A DNA stretch of 63,184 nucleotides from Erythrobacteraceae bacterium (GTDB lineage: Bacteria > Pseudomonadota > Alphaproteobacteria > Sphingomonadales > Sphingomonadaceae). Location: positions 1-63,184 of the forward strand of contig PALE01000074.1 of the NCBI GenBank assembly GCA_002706445.1. Reading direction: 5' to 3'. Both the position numbers and the translations under genes were made by a program. This document shows, piece after piece, positions 43,492-52,574 of this stretch (positions are counted from its first letter, which is position 1; each line of letters begins with the position of its first letter). The notes under the pieces are model-generated. The model worked only from the letters and a program-made list of their open reading frames with translations. It was not told where the DNA came from and made no database searches.

Positions 43492-44904
43492 GTGAGTGAG
43501 AACTTATTAGTTTCCTATGCCCCTGCCACGGGCGACGTGATCTGGCGCGGTCCGCATGGCGATGTGGGCGAAACGGTCAGCCGCTCGCGCCGGGCATGGC
43601 CGGCCTGGGCTTCGCAGCCAGCCGGTCACCGTATCGAGGTGTGCCGCCGCTTTGCGAACGAAGTGCGCGCCGATGCGGACAAGATCGCCGAATTGATAGC
43701 GCGGGAAACCGGCAAGCCCTTGTGGGAAGCCAGAACCGAAGTTGATGCCGTCATCGCCAAAGTCGACATATCGGTTCAGGCCTATGCCGAGCGTACCGGT
43801 AAAAAGAAGTTCGACAGCGCGCTGCAAGGAACCGCTGCCGTCCGGCACAAACCCCATGGGGTTATGGCGGTCCTTGGCCCTTACAATTTTCCCGCGCATC
43901 TGCCCAATGGCCATATGATCCCTGCCATTATCGCGGGCAATACAGTGGTCTTCAAACCTTCGGAGAAAACGCCGGCGGTGGGCCTTGCCCTGCTCGATTG
44001 CTGGAACCGTTGCGGTGTGCCCGAAAATGTCGTGCAGGTTCTGATCGGCGGGCCTGACGAGGGCAAGGAACTGGTCGCGCATCACGGCGTTGACGGGGTG
44101 CTCTTCACCGGATCGGCGCAGGCGGGGATTGCGATCAACCGCAAGCTGGCCGCCAATCCGGGCAAGATCGTTGCGCTGGAGATGGGCGGCAACAACCCCA
44201 TCGTCGTCATCGACACGCCGCTGCTCGCCGATGCCGCAGCCACGATCATCCAGAGCGCCTTCACCACTGCCGGACAGCGCTGCACCGCCGCGCGGCGGCT
44301 GATCGTGAAAGACAGCGTGTATGACGCGCTGATGGACAAGCTTCTGCCGATGACGAAGAAGCTGATCGTGGACGAGCCCTTTGCCCAGCCCCAGCCCTTT
44401 ATGGGGCCGGTGATCGACAACGCCACGGCAGACGGGTTGAACGAAAGCTTCCTCGCGCTGCTTACCGCAGGAGGGAAGGCGCTGCTGCACATGCGCCGCC
44501 CCGATCCCGACAAGCCTTTCCTGACCCCCGGCATCATCGACACAACCGACATGCCCGACCGGCCCGATATCGAGTTGTTCGGGCCTTTGCTGCAAGTGAT
44601 CCGCGTCGATGATCTCGACGCAGCGATTGCCGAGGCGAACAACACGCGCTTTGGCCTGTCGGCTTCGCTGATCGGCGGCGGGCCAGATGAATACGGCAGG
44701 TTCTGGGCCAATGTAAGGGCCGGCATCATCAACTGGAACCGCCCGACCAATGGCGCTTCTTCAGCCGCTCCGTTCGGCGGCATCGGCCTTTCGGGCAATC
44801 ATCGCCCGGCGGCATATTACGCGGCGGACTATTGCGCCTATCCGGTCGCCAGCACGGAGATGGACCAGCCGCGCGCGAACATCAGCGTCGGGCTGAAGGA
44901 ATAG
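43492..44904 (+). CDS. astD: Succinylglutamate-semialdehyde dehydrogenase
   Basis: 470 aa, an NAD-dependent aldehyde dehydrogenase that oxidises N-succinylglutamate 5-semialdehyde in the arginine succinyltransferase (AST) pathway. Family features: GVMAVLGPYNFPAHLPNGHM, the substrate-linked ALEMGGNNPIVV (with catalytic Glu), and catalytic Cys in TAGQRCTAARR. The GTG start at 43492 has a weak ribosome site. Other ast genes are not in the window, so the pathway assignment rests on sequence likeness to AstD; a broader semialdehyde dehydrogenase is possible. Confidence 0.85.
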   Translation: MSENLLVSYAPATGDVIWRGPHGDVGETVSRSRRAWPAWASQPAGHRIEVCRRFANEVRADADKIAELIARETGKPLWEARTEVDAVIAKVDISVQAYAERTGKKKFDSALQGTAAVRHKPHGVMAVLGPYNFPAHLPNGHMIPAIIAGNTVVFKPSEKTPAVGLALLDCWNRCGVPENVVQVLIGGPDEGKELVAHHGVDGVLFTGSAQAGIAINRKLAANPGKIVALEMGGNNPIVVIDTPLLADAAATIIQSAFTTAGQRCTAARRLIVKDSVYDALMDKLLPMTKKLIVDEPFAQPQPFMGPVIDNATADGLNESFLALLTAGGKALLHMRRPDPDKPFLTPGIIDTTDMPDRPDIELFGPLLQVIRVDDLDAAIAEANNTRFGLSASLIGGGPDEYGRFWANVRAGIINWNRPTNGASSAAPFGGIGLSGNHRPAAYYAADYCAYPVASTEMDQPRANISVGLKE

Positions 44905-44919
44905 CGCAAAGCCCTGCGC

Positions 44920-45639
44920 TCACTTGCGCCAGTGGACCACATCGACGGCGGTCATTCCGCCGGGGCCGGGGCGCACATTCACCGACAGCTTCTGGTCGCG
45001 CCTCTCGGCCACCAATTGCGCTTCGGGTGTCTTGTATAGCGTGATGTCGAACCGCTCGCGGTCGACCTTGGTGAAATGGTATTCGAGCACGTCCTCGACC
45101 GCCACCGGCACAAGATAGCGCACGACTCGCACGACGCAGGTTCCCACGTCGGCGCCTGCCGCCTGCTGCACCATGCCGTGCGGCATGACCGAGGAGGTTG
45201 GCGGCATCCGCGTCGACCAAGAAAGCGAGGCGTCCATTCGCGGCACGCAATCGGTCCGCCCGCCAACGGCATCCAGCATCCCGTCCGCGGTGGCAACGGT
45301 CGCAAGCGACACGCCGCTATCGCCGGAATAGCCGGGCAGAGAGGGAATCTGGCCGTTTTCGAGGAGCTCCAGCCGTGAGGCTTCGCGCGCCCGGTTTGCC
45401 GCATCCTCGCGCGCTTCGATCGGGGGCAACGGATGCCCGTCGCGAAACGCGACCACCGCATTCGCTTCGGTCCGCCATGCAAGGTCGGGATCGACCATCA
45501 ACGGATCGTGCAGCGCACGGGCCAGTTGCGGGTCTTGCGCAAGCACATCGACCGGCGGCGGCGCAGTCTCTTCACTGCAAGCCGCAATGCCGGCAAGCGC
45601 AAGCGGAACAAGGCCAAGTTTGAGGGCGCGGATTACCAT
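44920..45639 (-). CDS. Predicted lipoprotein of unknown function
   Basis: 239 aa. The lipobox LAGIAAC ends a 21-residue signal peptide. The rest has no family I know: a Pro-rich linker, a helical segment (EDAANRAREASRLELLE), a stretch GRTDCVPRMDASLSWSTRMP, and C-terminal strands VLEYHFTKVDRERFDITLY. The two Cys (DCVPRM and GTCVVRVV) may form a disulphide in the periplasm. It is convergent with astD, 15 bp apart. Confidence 0.7.
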   Translation of the reverse strand: MVIRALKLGLVPLALAGIAACSEETAPPPVDVLAQDPQLARALHDPLMVDPDLAWRTEANAVVAFRDGHPLPPIEAREDAANRAREASRLELLENGQIPSLPGYSGDSGVSLATVATADGMLDAVGGRTDCVPRMDASLSWSTRMPPTSSVMPHGMVQQAAGADVGTCVVRVVRYLVPVAVEDVLEYHFTKVDRERFDITLYKTPEAQLVAERRDQKLSVNVRPGPGGMTAVDVVHWRK

Positions 45640-46026
45640 GCGAGCCCTCCTGCCGGATTTTGGTTAATTTTCGTTTCGCATGCGTCAAAGAATTAGCGCG
45701 GCTGCCAACGGGTGCCTGAAATTGAAAACGCCCCCACACCCCCGGGAGGGAAGCATGGGAGCGTTTTCCACGGCTGGTGGGAGCCGCGCCCGGGCCGCCT
45801 GGTGGAGACGAACCCAAGGTCAAGAGAGGGAGACCGTGGTGGTGTGGGACCGGCCCCCTCGATTGTGCGTTCATATATATATGGGATAAACTGAACGAAG
45901 CGCGAGCGAGGATGTTGGCAATTGTTCAGCTTCTATGCGGGATCCGGAGGCGATTCCGGTGCCTGTCGCGCCTGCTCGATGCGCGCAGTGGACGCGCCCA
46001 TTGCACGCGACTACTGGGCAGATCTG
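45640..46026. other. Intergenic region with strong secondary-structure potential
   Basis: About 390 bp with no credible ORF. GAAAACGCCCCC (45724-45735) and GGGAGCGTTTTC (45757-45768) form a 12-bp inverted repeat with one mismatch; CCCACACC near 45734-45740 also pairs with GGTGTGGG near 45843-45850. Further hairpins (CGGCT/AGCCG, GGTC/GACC) lie between. An AT run (ATATATATAT) is at about 45873-45883. A structured RNA is possible; I could not match it to 6S, SRP, tmRNA or a known riboswitch by eye. Confidence 0.4.
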
Positions 46027-46947
46027 ATGAACGCCGATTCCTCCCCTTCCGACACGCCTGCGCCTTCGGGTCTTCCCGCCGCACTGGGCGCCTATCTCAT
46101 CTGGGGATTCCTCCCGCTCTACCTCATACTGGTGCGAGAGGTTCCGCCGTTCGAATTCGTCGGCTGGCGGATCATCTGGACGTTGCCGCTGTGTCTGTTG
46201 ATCATCGCGGCGCGAAAGCAATTGCCTGCCCTGCGCGCAGCACTCACCAACCGCAGGACGTTGCTCGCCTTGTTCGTCAGCTCATTCCTGATCGCGACGA
46301 ACTGGTTCGTCTATGTCTGGGCGATCATGTCGGATCAGGTCTATGCCACCAGCATCGGCTATTACATCAATCCGCTGATCAACGTTCTGCTGGGCACGCT
46401 GTTGCTGCGCGAGCGGCTGTCGCGCTGGCAGTGGCTGGCTGTAGCTGTCGCCGCGGGCGGGGTTGGTCTGCTCGCTATCGAGGCCTTGACCACGCTCTGG
46501 ATCAGCCTGACACTCGGCATCAGCTTCGGGCTTTATGGCATTGTTCGCAAACAGGTTGATGTCGGCTCGCTGCCCGGCTTGACGATCGAAAGCGCGATCA
46601 TGCTCGTGCCTGCCATCGGTATCGCCGCATGGTATGCTGCGGGGCCCGGCGGCTCCTCTTTCGGGCATGACGTCGGCCTTAGCCTTTCGATCATGCTGGG
46701 CGGCGTGCTCACCGCGGTGCCCTTGCTGCTGTTTGCGATTGCGGCGCGGCGGATGCCCTATTCGACGCTCGGCTTTATCCAGTTCCTCGCACCGACCATC
46801 GTCTTCTTTCTCGGGCTCTTTGTCTTCCACCAGGAATTGCGCCCTGTGCAGTTGGGCAGCTTTGTCCTCGTCTGGATCGCGGTGGCGGTCTTCTCCGCCG
46901 ATCTGTGGAACAAGAGCCGCCGAGCAAAGCTGGCAGTCGCGGCCTAA
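46027..46947 (+). CDS. rarD: EamA-family transporter RarD
   Basis: 306 aa with ten transmembrane segments in two EamA repeats, the drug/metabolite transporter layout. Conserved segments are [17 protein letters not shown] at the first helix, [32 protein letters not shown] in the middle and [23 protein letters not shown] near the end, all typical of RarD. Substrate is not established for the family. The ATG at 46027 is chosen because the first helix follows; the stop overlaps the convergent pyrC stop. Confidence 0.88.
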   Translation: MNADSSPSDTPAPSGLPAALGAYLIWGFLPLYLILVREVPPFEFVGWRIIWTLPLCLLIIAARKQLPALRAALTNRRTLLALFVSSFLIATNWFVYVWAIMSDQVYATSIGYYINPLINVLLGTLLLRERLSRWQWLAVAVAAGGVGLLAIEALTTLWISLTLGISFGLYGIVRKQVDVGSLPGLTIESAIMLVPAIGIAAWYAAGPGGSSFGHDVGLSLSIMLGGVLTAVPLLLFAIAARRMPYSTLGFIQFLAPTIVFFLGLFVFHQELRPVQLGSFVLVWIAVAVFSADLWNKSRRAKLAVAA

Positions 46948-47981
46948 TCCGCGATCCGCCACCCCAGCGTCTGACCGGCGTGCCAGGGCACGATCTCTTC
47001 GCCCGCGAGCGGAAGAGTGTCGGGCACGGTTACTTCGGCGCGTTCGAGCGTGATCGTCGCTTCGTTCACGGGAAGACCGTAAAAGGCCGGACCGTTGAGC
47101 GAGGCAAAGCCCTCGAAATGATCCAGCGCGCTCTCTTCGTCGAAGACGGTCAGATAGCTTTCGAGCGCATAGGGCGCGTTGAATATCCCCGCACAGCCGC
47201 AGGCGGTTTCCTTGGCGGCGCGCAGGTGCGGCGCGCTGTCGGTGCCAAGGAAAAACTTGGGTGAACCGCTCGTCGCCGCCTTGCGCAGCGCCAGGCGATG
47301 CGTCTCGCGCTTGGCAACGGGCAGGCAGTAATTGTGCGGCTGGATACCGCCCACCAGCATCGCGTTGCGATTGATGTGAAGGTGTTGCGGGGTGATCGTT
47401 GCAGCGACATTCGCAGGCGACGCCAGAACGAAATCGGCGGCATCGCTGGTGGTGATGTGTTCGAAGACGACCTTGAGATCGGGAAAGTTCGAGACGATCG
47501 CACGCATATGCCGGTCGATGAACGCCGCCTCGCGGTCGAATACATCGATGTCCGCGCTTGTCACTTCGCCGTGGACGCACAGCACGATCCCCTCGGCCTG
47601 CATCCTCTCAAGCACGGGGTAGATTTTCTCGACATCGCTCACGCCATGCGCCGAATTGGTCGTGGCGTTGGCAGGGTAGAGCTTGGCAGCCGTGAACACG
47701 CCTTCCCCGGCACCCCGCGCCAGATCGTCGGCATCGGTGGTGTCTGTGAGATAGCAGGTCATCAGCGGGGTAAAGTCGATGCCTTCGGGCACCGCGCCCA
47801 TGATCCGCTCGCGATAGGCCGCTGCCGCTTCGGCGGTGGTCACGGGAGGGGTGAGATTGGGCATCACGATCGCGCGGGCAAACTGGCGCGCAGTGTAGGG
47901 AACGACGCCGCGCATCACCTCGCCATCGCGAAAATGCAGGTGCCAATCGTCGGGGCGGCGGATTGTGAGGCGGTCTGTCAT
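46944..47981 (-). CDS. pyrC: Dihydroorotase PyrC
   Basis: 345 aa, the length of the homodimeric E. coli-type enzyme. It converts carbamoyl-aspartate to dihydroorotate in pyrimidine synthesis. Zinc ligands: HLHFRDG near the N-terminus, carboxylated Lys in [16 protein letters not shown], His in VHGE, His in FEHITTSDA and Asp in GTDSAPH. ATG 47981 is chosen since homology starts with [10 protein letters not shown]. It is divergent from the ATP-grasp gene. Confidence 0.95.
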   Translation of the reverse strand: MTDRLTIRRPDDWHLHFRDGEVMRGVVPYTARQFARAIVMPNLTPPVTTAEAAAAYRERIMGAVPEGIDFTPLMTCYLTDTTDADDLARGAGEGVFTAAKLYPANATTNSAHGVSDVEKIYPVLERMQAEGIVLCVHGEVTSADIDVFDREAAFIDRHMRAIVSNFPDLKVVFEHITTSDAADFVLASPANVAATITPQHLHINRNAMLVGGIQPHNYCLPVAKRETHRLALRKAATSGSPKFFLGTDSAPHLRAAKETACGCAGIFNAPYALESYLTVFDEESALDHFEGFASLNGPAFYGLPVNEATITLERAEVTVPDTLPLAGEEIVPWHAGQTLGWRIAD

Positions 47982-48048
47982 CGACAAAGCCCTTAGGCGT
48001 GCGTTCAAGGGCTTTCCAGTCCCCTGTGTCACTCCTAAATGCCCCGTG

Positions 48049-48936
48049 ATGACTACAATTGCCTTCCTCGCCTGCGAGACCACCCTTCCCGGCTCCGCCC
48101 AGCGCCGCGCCGATGCCTTTGAGCACGATCTGATGGTCGGTGCGCTCGAACCGGCCCTGTCGGCCCGCGGGATTGCTTTGAAAGTGATCGACTGGGAGGC
48201 CGACATTGCTGATTTTGCAGGGGTTTCGCTGGCGCTTCTGGGTTCAAGCTGGAACTATCAGGACAAGCACGCAGACTTCCTCGCCCGTCTCGACGCGCTC
48301 GAATCGCAGGGCATTACCCTTTGCAATCCGTCAGACGTTGTGCGCTGGAACAGCCGCAAGACCTACCTGCGCGAACTCGCCGAGCGCGGCGCGCCGACAA
48401 TTCCGACAATGTGGCGCGAAACAGTGACTTACAAAGGCGCGCTGGAAGCCTTGGACGCATTCGAGACCGATCGGATCGTGGTAAAACGGCAGATCGGCGC
48501 CGGGGCCGAAGGTCAGGTCCTGATTGCGCGCAGCTCGCTCCCCGGTCCCGAATGGAGTTTCGGCCATCCGGCGATGCTGCAACCCTACCTCCCCGCCATT
48601 GCGGAGGACGGCGAGCTGTCGCTGATCTTCATCGACGGCGCTTTCAGCCACGCCCTGCGCAAACGCGCGGCAGAGGGCGAATACCGGATCCAGTCGATCT
48701 ACGGCGGACGGGAGGAAGACTACGCCCCCACATCTGACGAAATTGCGCAGGCGCAAGCCGTGATCGACGCTCTGCCGTTTGACGCCCCGCTCTATGCGCG
48801 GATCGACATGCTCCGTGACGGCGAGCAGCTTTTGCTCATGGAAGCGGAGATGATCGAACCCTATCTTTACCCCGAACAGGGACCGCAGTTCGGAGAGACC
48901 ATCGCCGCAGCGATTGCGAAGAGATTGCAGATATGA
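48049..48936 (+). CDS. ATP-grasp protein, RimK/glutathione-synthetase-like
   Basis: 295 aa. The fold is ATP-grasp: an N-terminal Rossmann-like domain ([16 protein letters not shown]), hinge [21 protein letters not shown]-contacting Lys in [15 protein letters not shown], and the metal triad region [20 protein letters not shown] with [12 protein letters not shown]. Similar proteins are described as glutathione-synthase-like/RimK-type ligases of unknown substrate. Its stop overlaps the start of ygfZ by 4 nt, implying co-translation. Confidence 0.85.
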   Translation: MTTIAFLACETTLPGSAQRRADAFEHDLMVGALEPALSARGIALKVIDWEADIADFAGVSLALLGSSWNYQDKHADFLARLDALESQGITLCNPSDVVRWNSRKTYLRELAERGAPTIPTMWRETVTYKGALEALDAFETDRIVVKRQIGAGAEGQVLIARSSLPGPEWSFGHPAMLQPYLPAIAEDGELSLIFIDGAFSHALRKRAAEGEYRIQSIYGGREEDYAPTSDEIAQAQAVIDALPFDAPLYARIDMLRDGEQLLLMEAEMIEPYLYPEQGPQFGETIAAAIAKRLQI

Positions 48937-49673
48937 CCGCCAAGCTATTGAAAAACCGATCGATCATTCGCCTTTCTCCGAGTGAGCCGGACGAAGACGT
49001 GCGCGGGTTCCTGCAGGGCCTTGTCACCAATGACGTCTCGGGCGACCTGCCCGTATATGCCGCCCTCCTCAGCGCGCAGGGCAAAGCCATGTTCGATTTT
49101 CTGGTCTGGGACGGGGGCGACGGAGCGATCCTGCTCGATTGCGAAGCCGGCGTCGCTGCCGACCTCGCAAAGCGGCTCTCGCTCTACCGCCTGCGTCGCA
49201 AGATCGAAATCGGCATCGATGAAGAGCTTGCCGCGGTGTGGTCACCCGAAGCCTTTGACAAGGCCGTGGTCGACCCGCGCCTTCCCGCACTCGGCTTTCG
49301 CGCGATTGTGCCTACTGATGAGGCGGACGGCGCAGGTGAGGCCGACGAGGCCTATCTTGCCCATCGCCTTGCCCTCGGCGTTCCTGAAGGTCAGGCCGAT
49401 CTAGGCGACATTCTCTGGCTCGAAACCAACGCGGTCGAGCTGAACGGCGTCAGCTTTTCCAAGGGCTGCTACATCGGTCAGGAGAACACGGCGCGCATGA
49501 ATTGGCGGCAAAAGGTCAATCGGCGGCTGGTTGTGTTGCCGCTCGATCAGTCGGAGGAAAAACGCAGGAAAGCTGCCTATCCCGATCTTGGCCTCGCGAT
49601 CGATCACTTGCGGGTGGAAAACCTCGACCCTGCCACCCTGCCCGCCTGGCAAGCCGCAGGCATCGAGGCCTAG
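48933..49673 (+). CDS. ygfZ: Folate-binding Fe-S cluster assembly factor YgfZ
   Basis: 246 aa of the GcvT-like YgfZ/IbaG57 family, which uses tetrahydrofolate in maturation or repair of Fe-S proteins. The family signature with the reactive Cys is KGCYIGQENTAR. The N-terminal folate-binding part shows FLQGLVTNDVSG and KAMFDFLVWDGG. It is shorter than E. coli YgfZ (326 aa), as in other alphaproteobacteria. The start overlaps the ATP-grasp stop and the gene end shares CTAG with the convergent TetR stop. Confidence 0.9.
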   Translation: MTAKLLKNRSIIRLSPSEPDEDVRGFLQGLVTNDVSGDLPVYAALLSAQGKAMFDFLVWDGGDGAILLDCEAGVAADLAKRLSLYRLRRKIEIGIDEELAAVWSPEAFDKAVVDPRLPALGFRAIVPTDEADGAGEADEAYLAHRLALGVPEGQADLGDILWLETNAVELNGVSFSKGCYIGQENTARMNWRQKVNRRLVVLPLDQSEEKRRKAAYPDLGLAIDHLRVENLDPATLPAWQAAGIEA

Positions 49674-50266
49674 GGCCCTTCCAGCTCTGCAATCGACGCT
49701 TCGAGCGCTGCCGCAGCCCGCTTGCGCGCCGTATCGCGCGGCAGGCCCAGCGATTTTGCAAGAGCAGCCCCGATCAGCGCATCACCCAGCGCCAGCAGGA
49801 CCAGATTGAGCGTGTCTTTGTGGACCTGCATTGCGTCATCGGTGTGGTCAGCCTCGTTCGCCGCAATCTCGTCCACCAGTTCGTGAATGGTGGTGATGAT
49901 CGGGTTGAGCGCGTCCTCATTCCCGGTCAGCAGCATCCAGCTGGTCAGCGCGCCCGCGCCTTCGCGATCAAACGCATCGAAGGCGAGATCCACCACCTCG
50001 CGCGCAGAACCGAGCCCGGCGCGGCTCGCGTGAACGGCTTCCTTGATGGTTTCGCAAACGGTGCGCGCCAGATGCTCTGCAAGCGCCTTTTGCAGCCCGG
50101 AGGCCGAGCCGAAATGATGCAGTAGATTTGCGTGCGTACGCCCGATCCGGGCTGCCACTGCCTTGAGCGTGACCGATTGCGGCCCTGCCTCGATCAACAG
50201 CGCGCGTGCAGCTTCCAATGCATGCCCGCGCGATTCCTCGGGGCTCAATCTCTTGCGACTTTTCAT
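49670..50266 (-). CDS. TetR-family transcriptional regulator
   Basis: 198 aa. The N-terminal HTH is VTLKAVAARIGRTHANLLHHF (about 33-53), a standard TetR helix-turn-helix. The C-terminal ligand-binding half is helical and diverse, so the ligand is unknown. Putative targets are its own gene and nearby ones; the GNAT gene is downstream on the same strand. No clear palindrome was found next to it. Confidence 0.85.
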   Translation of the reverse strand: MKSRKRLSPEESRGHALEAARALLIEAGPQSVTLKAVAARIGRTHANLLHHFGSASGLQKALAEHLARTVCETIKEAVHASRAGLGSAREVVDLAFDAFDREGAGALTSWMLLTGNEDALNPIITTIHELVDEIAANEADHTDDAMQVHKDTLNLVLLALGDALIGAALAKSLGLPRDTARKRAAAALEASIAELEGP

Positions 50267-50302
50267 TGAGAAAGAGCCGTAAGCGAACGGGCACGCATTT
50301 GT

Positions 50303-50839
50303 CTATGCTGCGACGCGATTGTCCTCTTGCGAAGGAACAGAAAGGTCGAGCGCATACTCCGCCGTCTGAGACTTGTGACCACGCCCGCAGGAATGCCGCT
50401 CGACAACCCGTCCGGTCGGAGTGAAGCCCAACTTGCGCAGAACCTTGCCCGATGCGGGATTGTCGAGGAAGTGCGATGCTACCATCTGGCTGTGACCGAG
50501 CGTGCGGGCGATCTGCAGCACAGCTTGCCCCGCCTCGGTGGCATAGCCCTGCCCCCAGTAGGGACGCGCAATCCAGTATCCGAGTTCGACGTCGCCTTCG
50601 TGCGGGTCGATTCCGATGCAGCCGACCACCGCCGCGTCACGGGCGCGCGTGACCAGAAAGCGCGGGAACATCGGCTCGACAGGCAGAGTGGTAAAACGAC
50701 GCGCATCCTCCGCGCCATAGGGCCAGGGTGCGCGCGCGAGATTGCGAACCACGCCTTCATCGGCGATTCCTGCGAATACGCCCTCCCAGTCTTCGGGCCA
50801 GATCGGTCTGAGCAGCAGGTTTTGACTGCGGTGGAACAT
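50303..50839 (-). CDS. GNAT-family acetyltransferase
   Basis: 178 aa from ATG 50839, with AGGAGAG before it. It has the RimJ/RimL-like GNAT fold: RSQNLLLRPIWPEDWEG at the start, VGCIGIDPHEGDVELGYWIARPYWGQGYATEAGQ (strand and acetyl-CoA-binding loop QGYATEA) and SGKVLRKLGFTPTGR near the end. This subgroup acetylates ribosomal protein N-termini, antibiotics or small molecules; substrate unknown. Confidence 0.88.
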   Translation of the reverse strand: MFHRSQNLLLRPIWPEDWEGVFAGIADEGVVRNLARAPWPYGAEDARRFTTLPVEPMFPRFLVTRARDAAVVGCIGIDPHEGDVELGYWIARPYWGQGYATEAGQAVLQIARTLGHSQMVASHFLDNPASGKVLRKLGFTPTGRVVERHSCGRGHKSQTAEYALDLSVPSQEDNRVAA

Positions 50840-50944
50840 CGGAACTCTCCTCTTCGCCCCGCGCCGGTCTCCTAGGTCGGCCACGTGACAGCTGCGTGAT
50901 GGTGAAAGATTATTTCACCGCGGGTTTTCAGAGAGAGAAACGAC

Positions 50945-50977
50945 AAGAGGGAGACGGGTCGGCCCCATCTCCCTCTT
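50945..50977 (-). terminator. Terminator hairpin for the rplU-rpmA operon
   Basis: AAGAGGGAGA (50945-50954) pairs perfectly with TCTCCCTCTT (50968-50977), a 10-bp stem. On the minus strand it follows rpmA by about 65 nt and is preceded by a second 7-bp hairpin, GTCGGGT/ACCCGAC (50983-50999). The 3' side on the minus strand is GTCGTTTCTCTC, a loose U-tract. Confidence 0.6.
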
Positions 50978-51042
50978 CGTCTGTCGGGTCTAACCCGACT
51001 GGGACCGTTCCGTCTGGACGATCCCTTTATCGGAGCGTCCGT

Positions 51043-51312
51043 TTATTCGGCTGCCTCGGCAATCATGTCTACCGACACGTATTTGCGGCCAAGCTTGCCC
51101 TTGTGGAATCGCACCACGCCTTCCGCAGTTGCGAAAAGGGTGTGGTCCTTGCCCATGCCGACATTGGCGCCCGGATAGAACTTGGTGCCGCGCTGACGCA
51201 CGATGATGTTGCCGCCGATCACGTCCTGACCGCCGAACTTCTTCACACCAAGGCGACGACCGATAGAGTCGCGGCCGTTACGCGATGAACCGCCTGCTTT
51301 TTTATGTGCCAT
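51043..51312 (-). CDS. rpmA: 50S ribosomal protein L27
   Basis: 89 aa. N-terminus [16 protein letters not shown], then [10 protein letters not shown] and [24 protein letters not shown] sequence, typical of L27 at the peptidyl-transferase centre. No N-terminal extension needing cleavage is present. It follows rplU by 12 bp on the same strand. Confidence 0.97.
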   Translation of the reverse strand: MAHKKAGGSSRNGRDSIGRRLGVKKFGGQDVIGGNIIVRQRGTKFYPGANVGMGKDHTLFATAEGVVRFHKGKLGRKYVSVDMIAEAAE

Positions 51313-51324
51313 GGGTCCTGGTCC

Positions 51325-51816
51325 TTACTTGTCTTCGGCCTTGGGCGCTGCCTTCTTGGCAGGATCCTTCTTGGCCGGTGCTTTCTTGGCTGCGGGCTTC
51401 TTTTCAGCTGCAGCTTCGGTCTTCGGAGCAGCTGCCTTCTTGGCAGGCGCCTTCTTGGCTTCGGTTTCAGCCTTCGGAGCCGCTTCCTTCTTCGGAGCTG
51501 CAGCCTTCTTGGCCGTGCCGGTGCCGACATCGGTGATGCGCAGCAGGGTCATCTGCTGGCGGTGGCCGTTCTTGCGGCGATAGTTGTGACGGCGGCGCTT
51601 CTTGAAAACGACGACCTTCTCGCTCTTCGCCTGAGCGATGATCTCAGCCGAGACAGTCACTTTCGAAGCGTCAGCGATCGAATCGCCTTCACCTGCGAGA
51701 AGGACGTCACCCAGCGTGACCGAATCGCCCGCTTCACCAGCGAGTTTTTCAACGGCAATCTTGTCTCCGGCGGCAACCCGATATTGCTTGCCGCCCGTGC
51801 GCACTATCGCGAACAT
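51325..51816 (-). CDS. rplU: 50S ribosomal protein L21 with long Lys/Ala tail
   Basis: 163 aa, much longer than the usual 103. Residues 1-100 are normal L21 ([39 protein letters not shown]). A tail of about 60 residues is almost only Lys, Ala, Pro and Glu ([20 protein letters not shown] style), resembling histone H1 or Ala/Lys-rich tails. Such extensions occur in Sphingomonadales. It is the first gene of the rplU-rpmA operon. Confidence 0.95.
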   Translation of the reverse strand: MFAIVRTGGKQYRVAAGDKIAVEKLAGEAGDSVTLGDVLLAGEGDSIADASKVTVSAEIIAQAKSEKVVVFKKRRRHNYRRKNGHRQQMTLLRITDVGTGTAKKAAAPKKEAAPKAETEAKKAPAKKAAAPKTEAAAEKKPAAKKAPAKKDPAKKAAPKAEDK

Positions 51817-51923
51817 GGCTTGTTACTCTCAATCTTGCGTGTGTGTCCGACTGTCACGCCATATGCAGCGCTAACCGAACGACATTGCGGCGCCGCGAAC
51901 GTGCAGCGCCGGAAAGAAGCGTG

Positions 51924-51952
51924 CCGTTAAGGGAAAGGGCTGCCCAAGTCAA
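51924..51952 (-). promoter_or_regulatory. Candidate promoter of rplU-rpmA
   Basis: On the minus strand TTGACT (51952-51947) lies 17 bp before TAACGG (51929-51924), giving an untranslated leader of about 100 nt before rplU. The -35 is good, the -10 poor, as often in alphaproteobacteria. Confidence 0.4.
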
Positions 51953-52049
51953 CGCCCGTGAACGCATAAAGTGGCGGCAAGATTCTTGCAAATTCTTGGC
52001 AGAGCCTGCTTTGACCTCGCAAAACCAAGTGATAACAGCGAGCGCAATC

Positions 52050-52574
52050 ATGTTCACGAAAGTGCAAACTCTCCCGATTGCCGCTCTTGCCGGCCTCCTG
52101 CTTTCAGGGTGCGCAGGCGCCAGCGATGCCTATCCCTCGCTCGCGATCCGCGATGCCGAGAGGATTTCGGGCGAATTCACCCCAGTTGAACCGGAAACTC
52201 CGGCTCCTGCCCCGGTAGCAAGCCCGCAAGACATCGCCGCGATTCTCGCGCAGGCGAACGAATTGAACCGGAAATTCGTCTCCGAGCAATCGCAGGCCCG
52301 GCAGATAATCGGCTCAGCAAACGGCGCGGGACTTGAGAGCGCTGCCTACGCCCGCGCGCTCGTCGCATTGGCCAGCCTCACGTCGCTGCGCGGACAAACC
52401 GCGATTGCGCTGTCGAATCTGGACGAGTTGCGCGCCGAGGCGGGCATGACATTCGCGCCGGACGCCGATATTCGTGTAGCCCAAGCCGAAGTCGCAATGC
52501 TCGTGGCCGAACAGACCACAGCCATCGATTCGCTTGCTGCGACCTTGCCATCACCAACAAAGGGCGACCGATGA
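52050..52574 (+). CDS. Predicted lipoprotein of unknown function
   Basis: 174 aa with lipobox LLLSGC at about residue 21. The mature part is helical: an Ala/Pro-rich linker, then two long helices (AAILAQANELNRKFVSEQSQ and a second from about 90). No family is recognised. TTGACC (52011-52016) and TAACAG (52033-52038) may be its promoter, which would give an almost leaderless mRNA. The stop overlaps the start of the FNR-type regulator (ATGA), so they are co-expressed. Confidence 0.72.
   Translation: MFTKVQTLPIAALAGLLLSGCAGASDAYPSLAIRDAERISGEFTPVEPETPAPAPVASPQDIAAILAQANELNRKFVSEQSQARQIIGSANGAGLESAAYARALVALASLTSLRGQTAIALSNLDELRAEAGMTFAPDADIRVAQAEVAMLVAEQTTAIDSLAATLPSPTKGDR

Noticed and set aside
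45720..45880. Identification as 6S, SRP or tmRNA
   Set aside because: No conserved core (GGAAG tetraloop of SRP, tag frame of tmRNA, 6S bubble) could be matched by eye, so it is left as unassigned structure.
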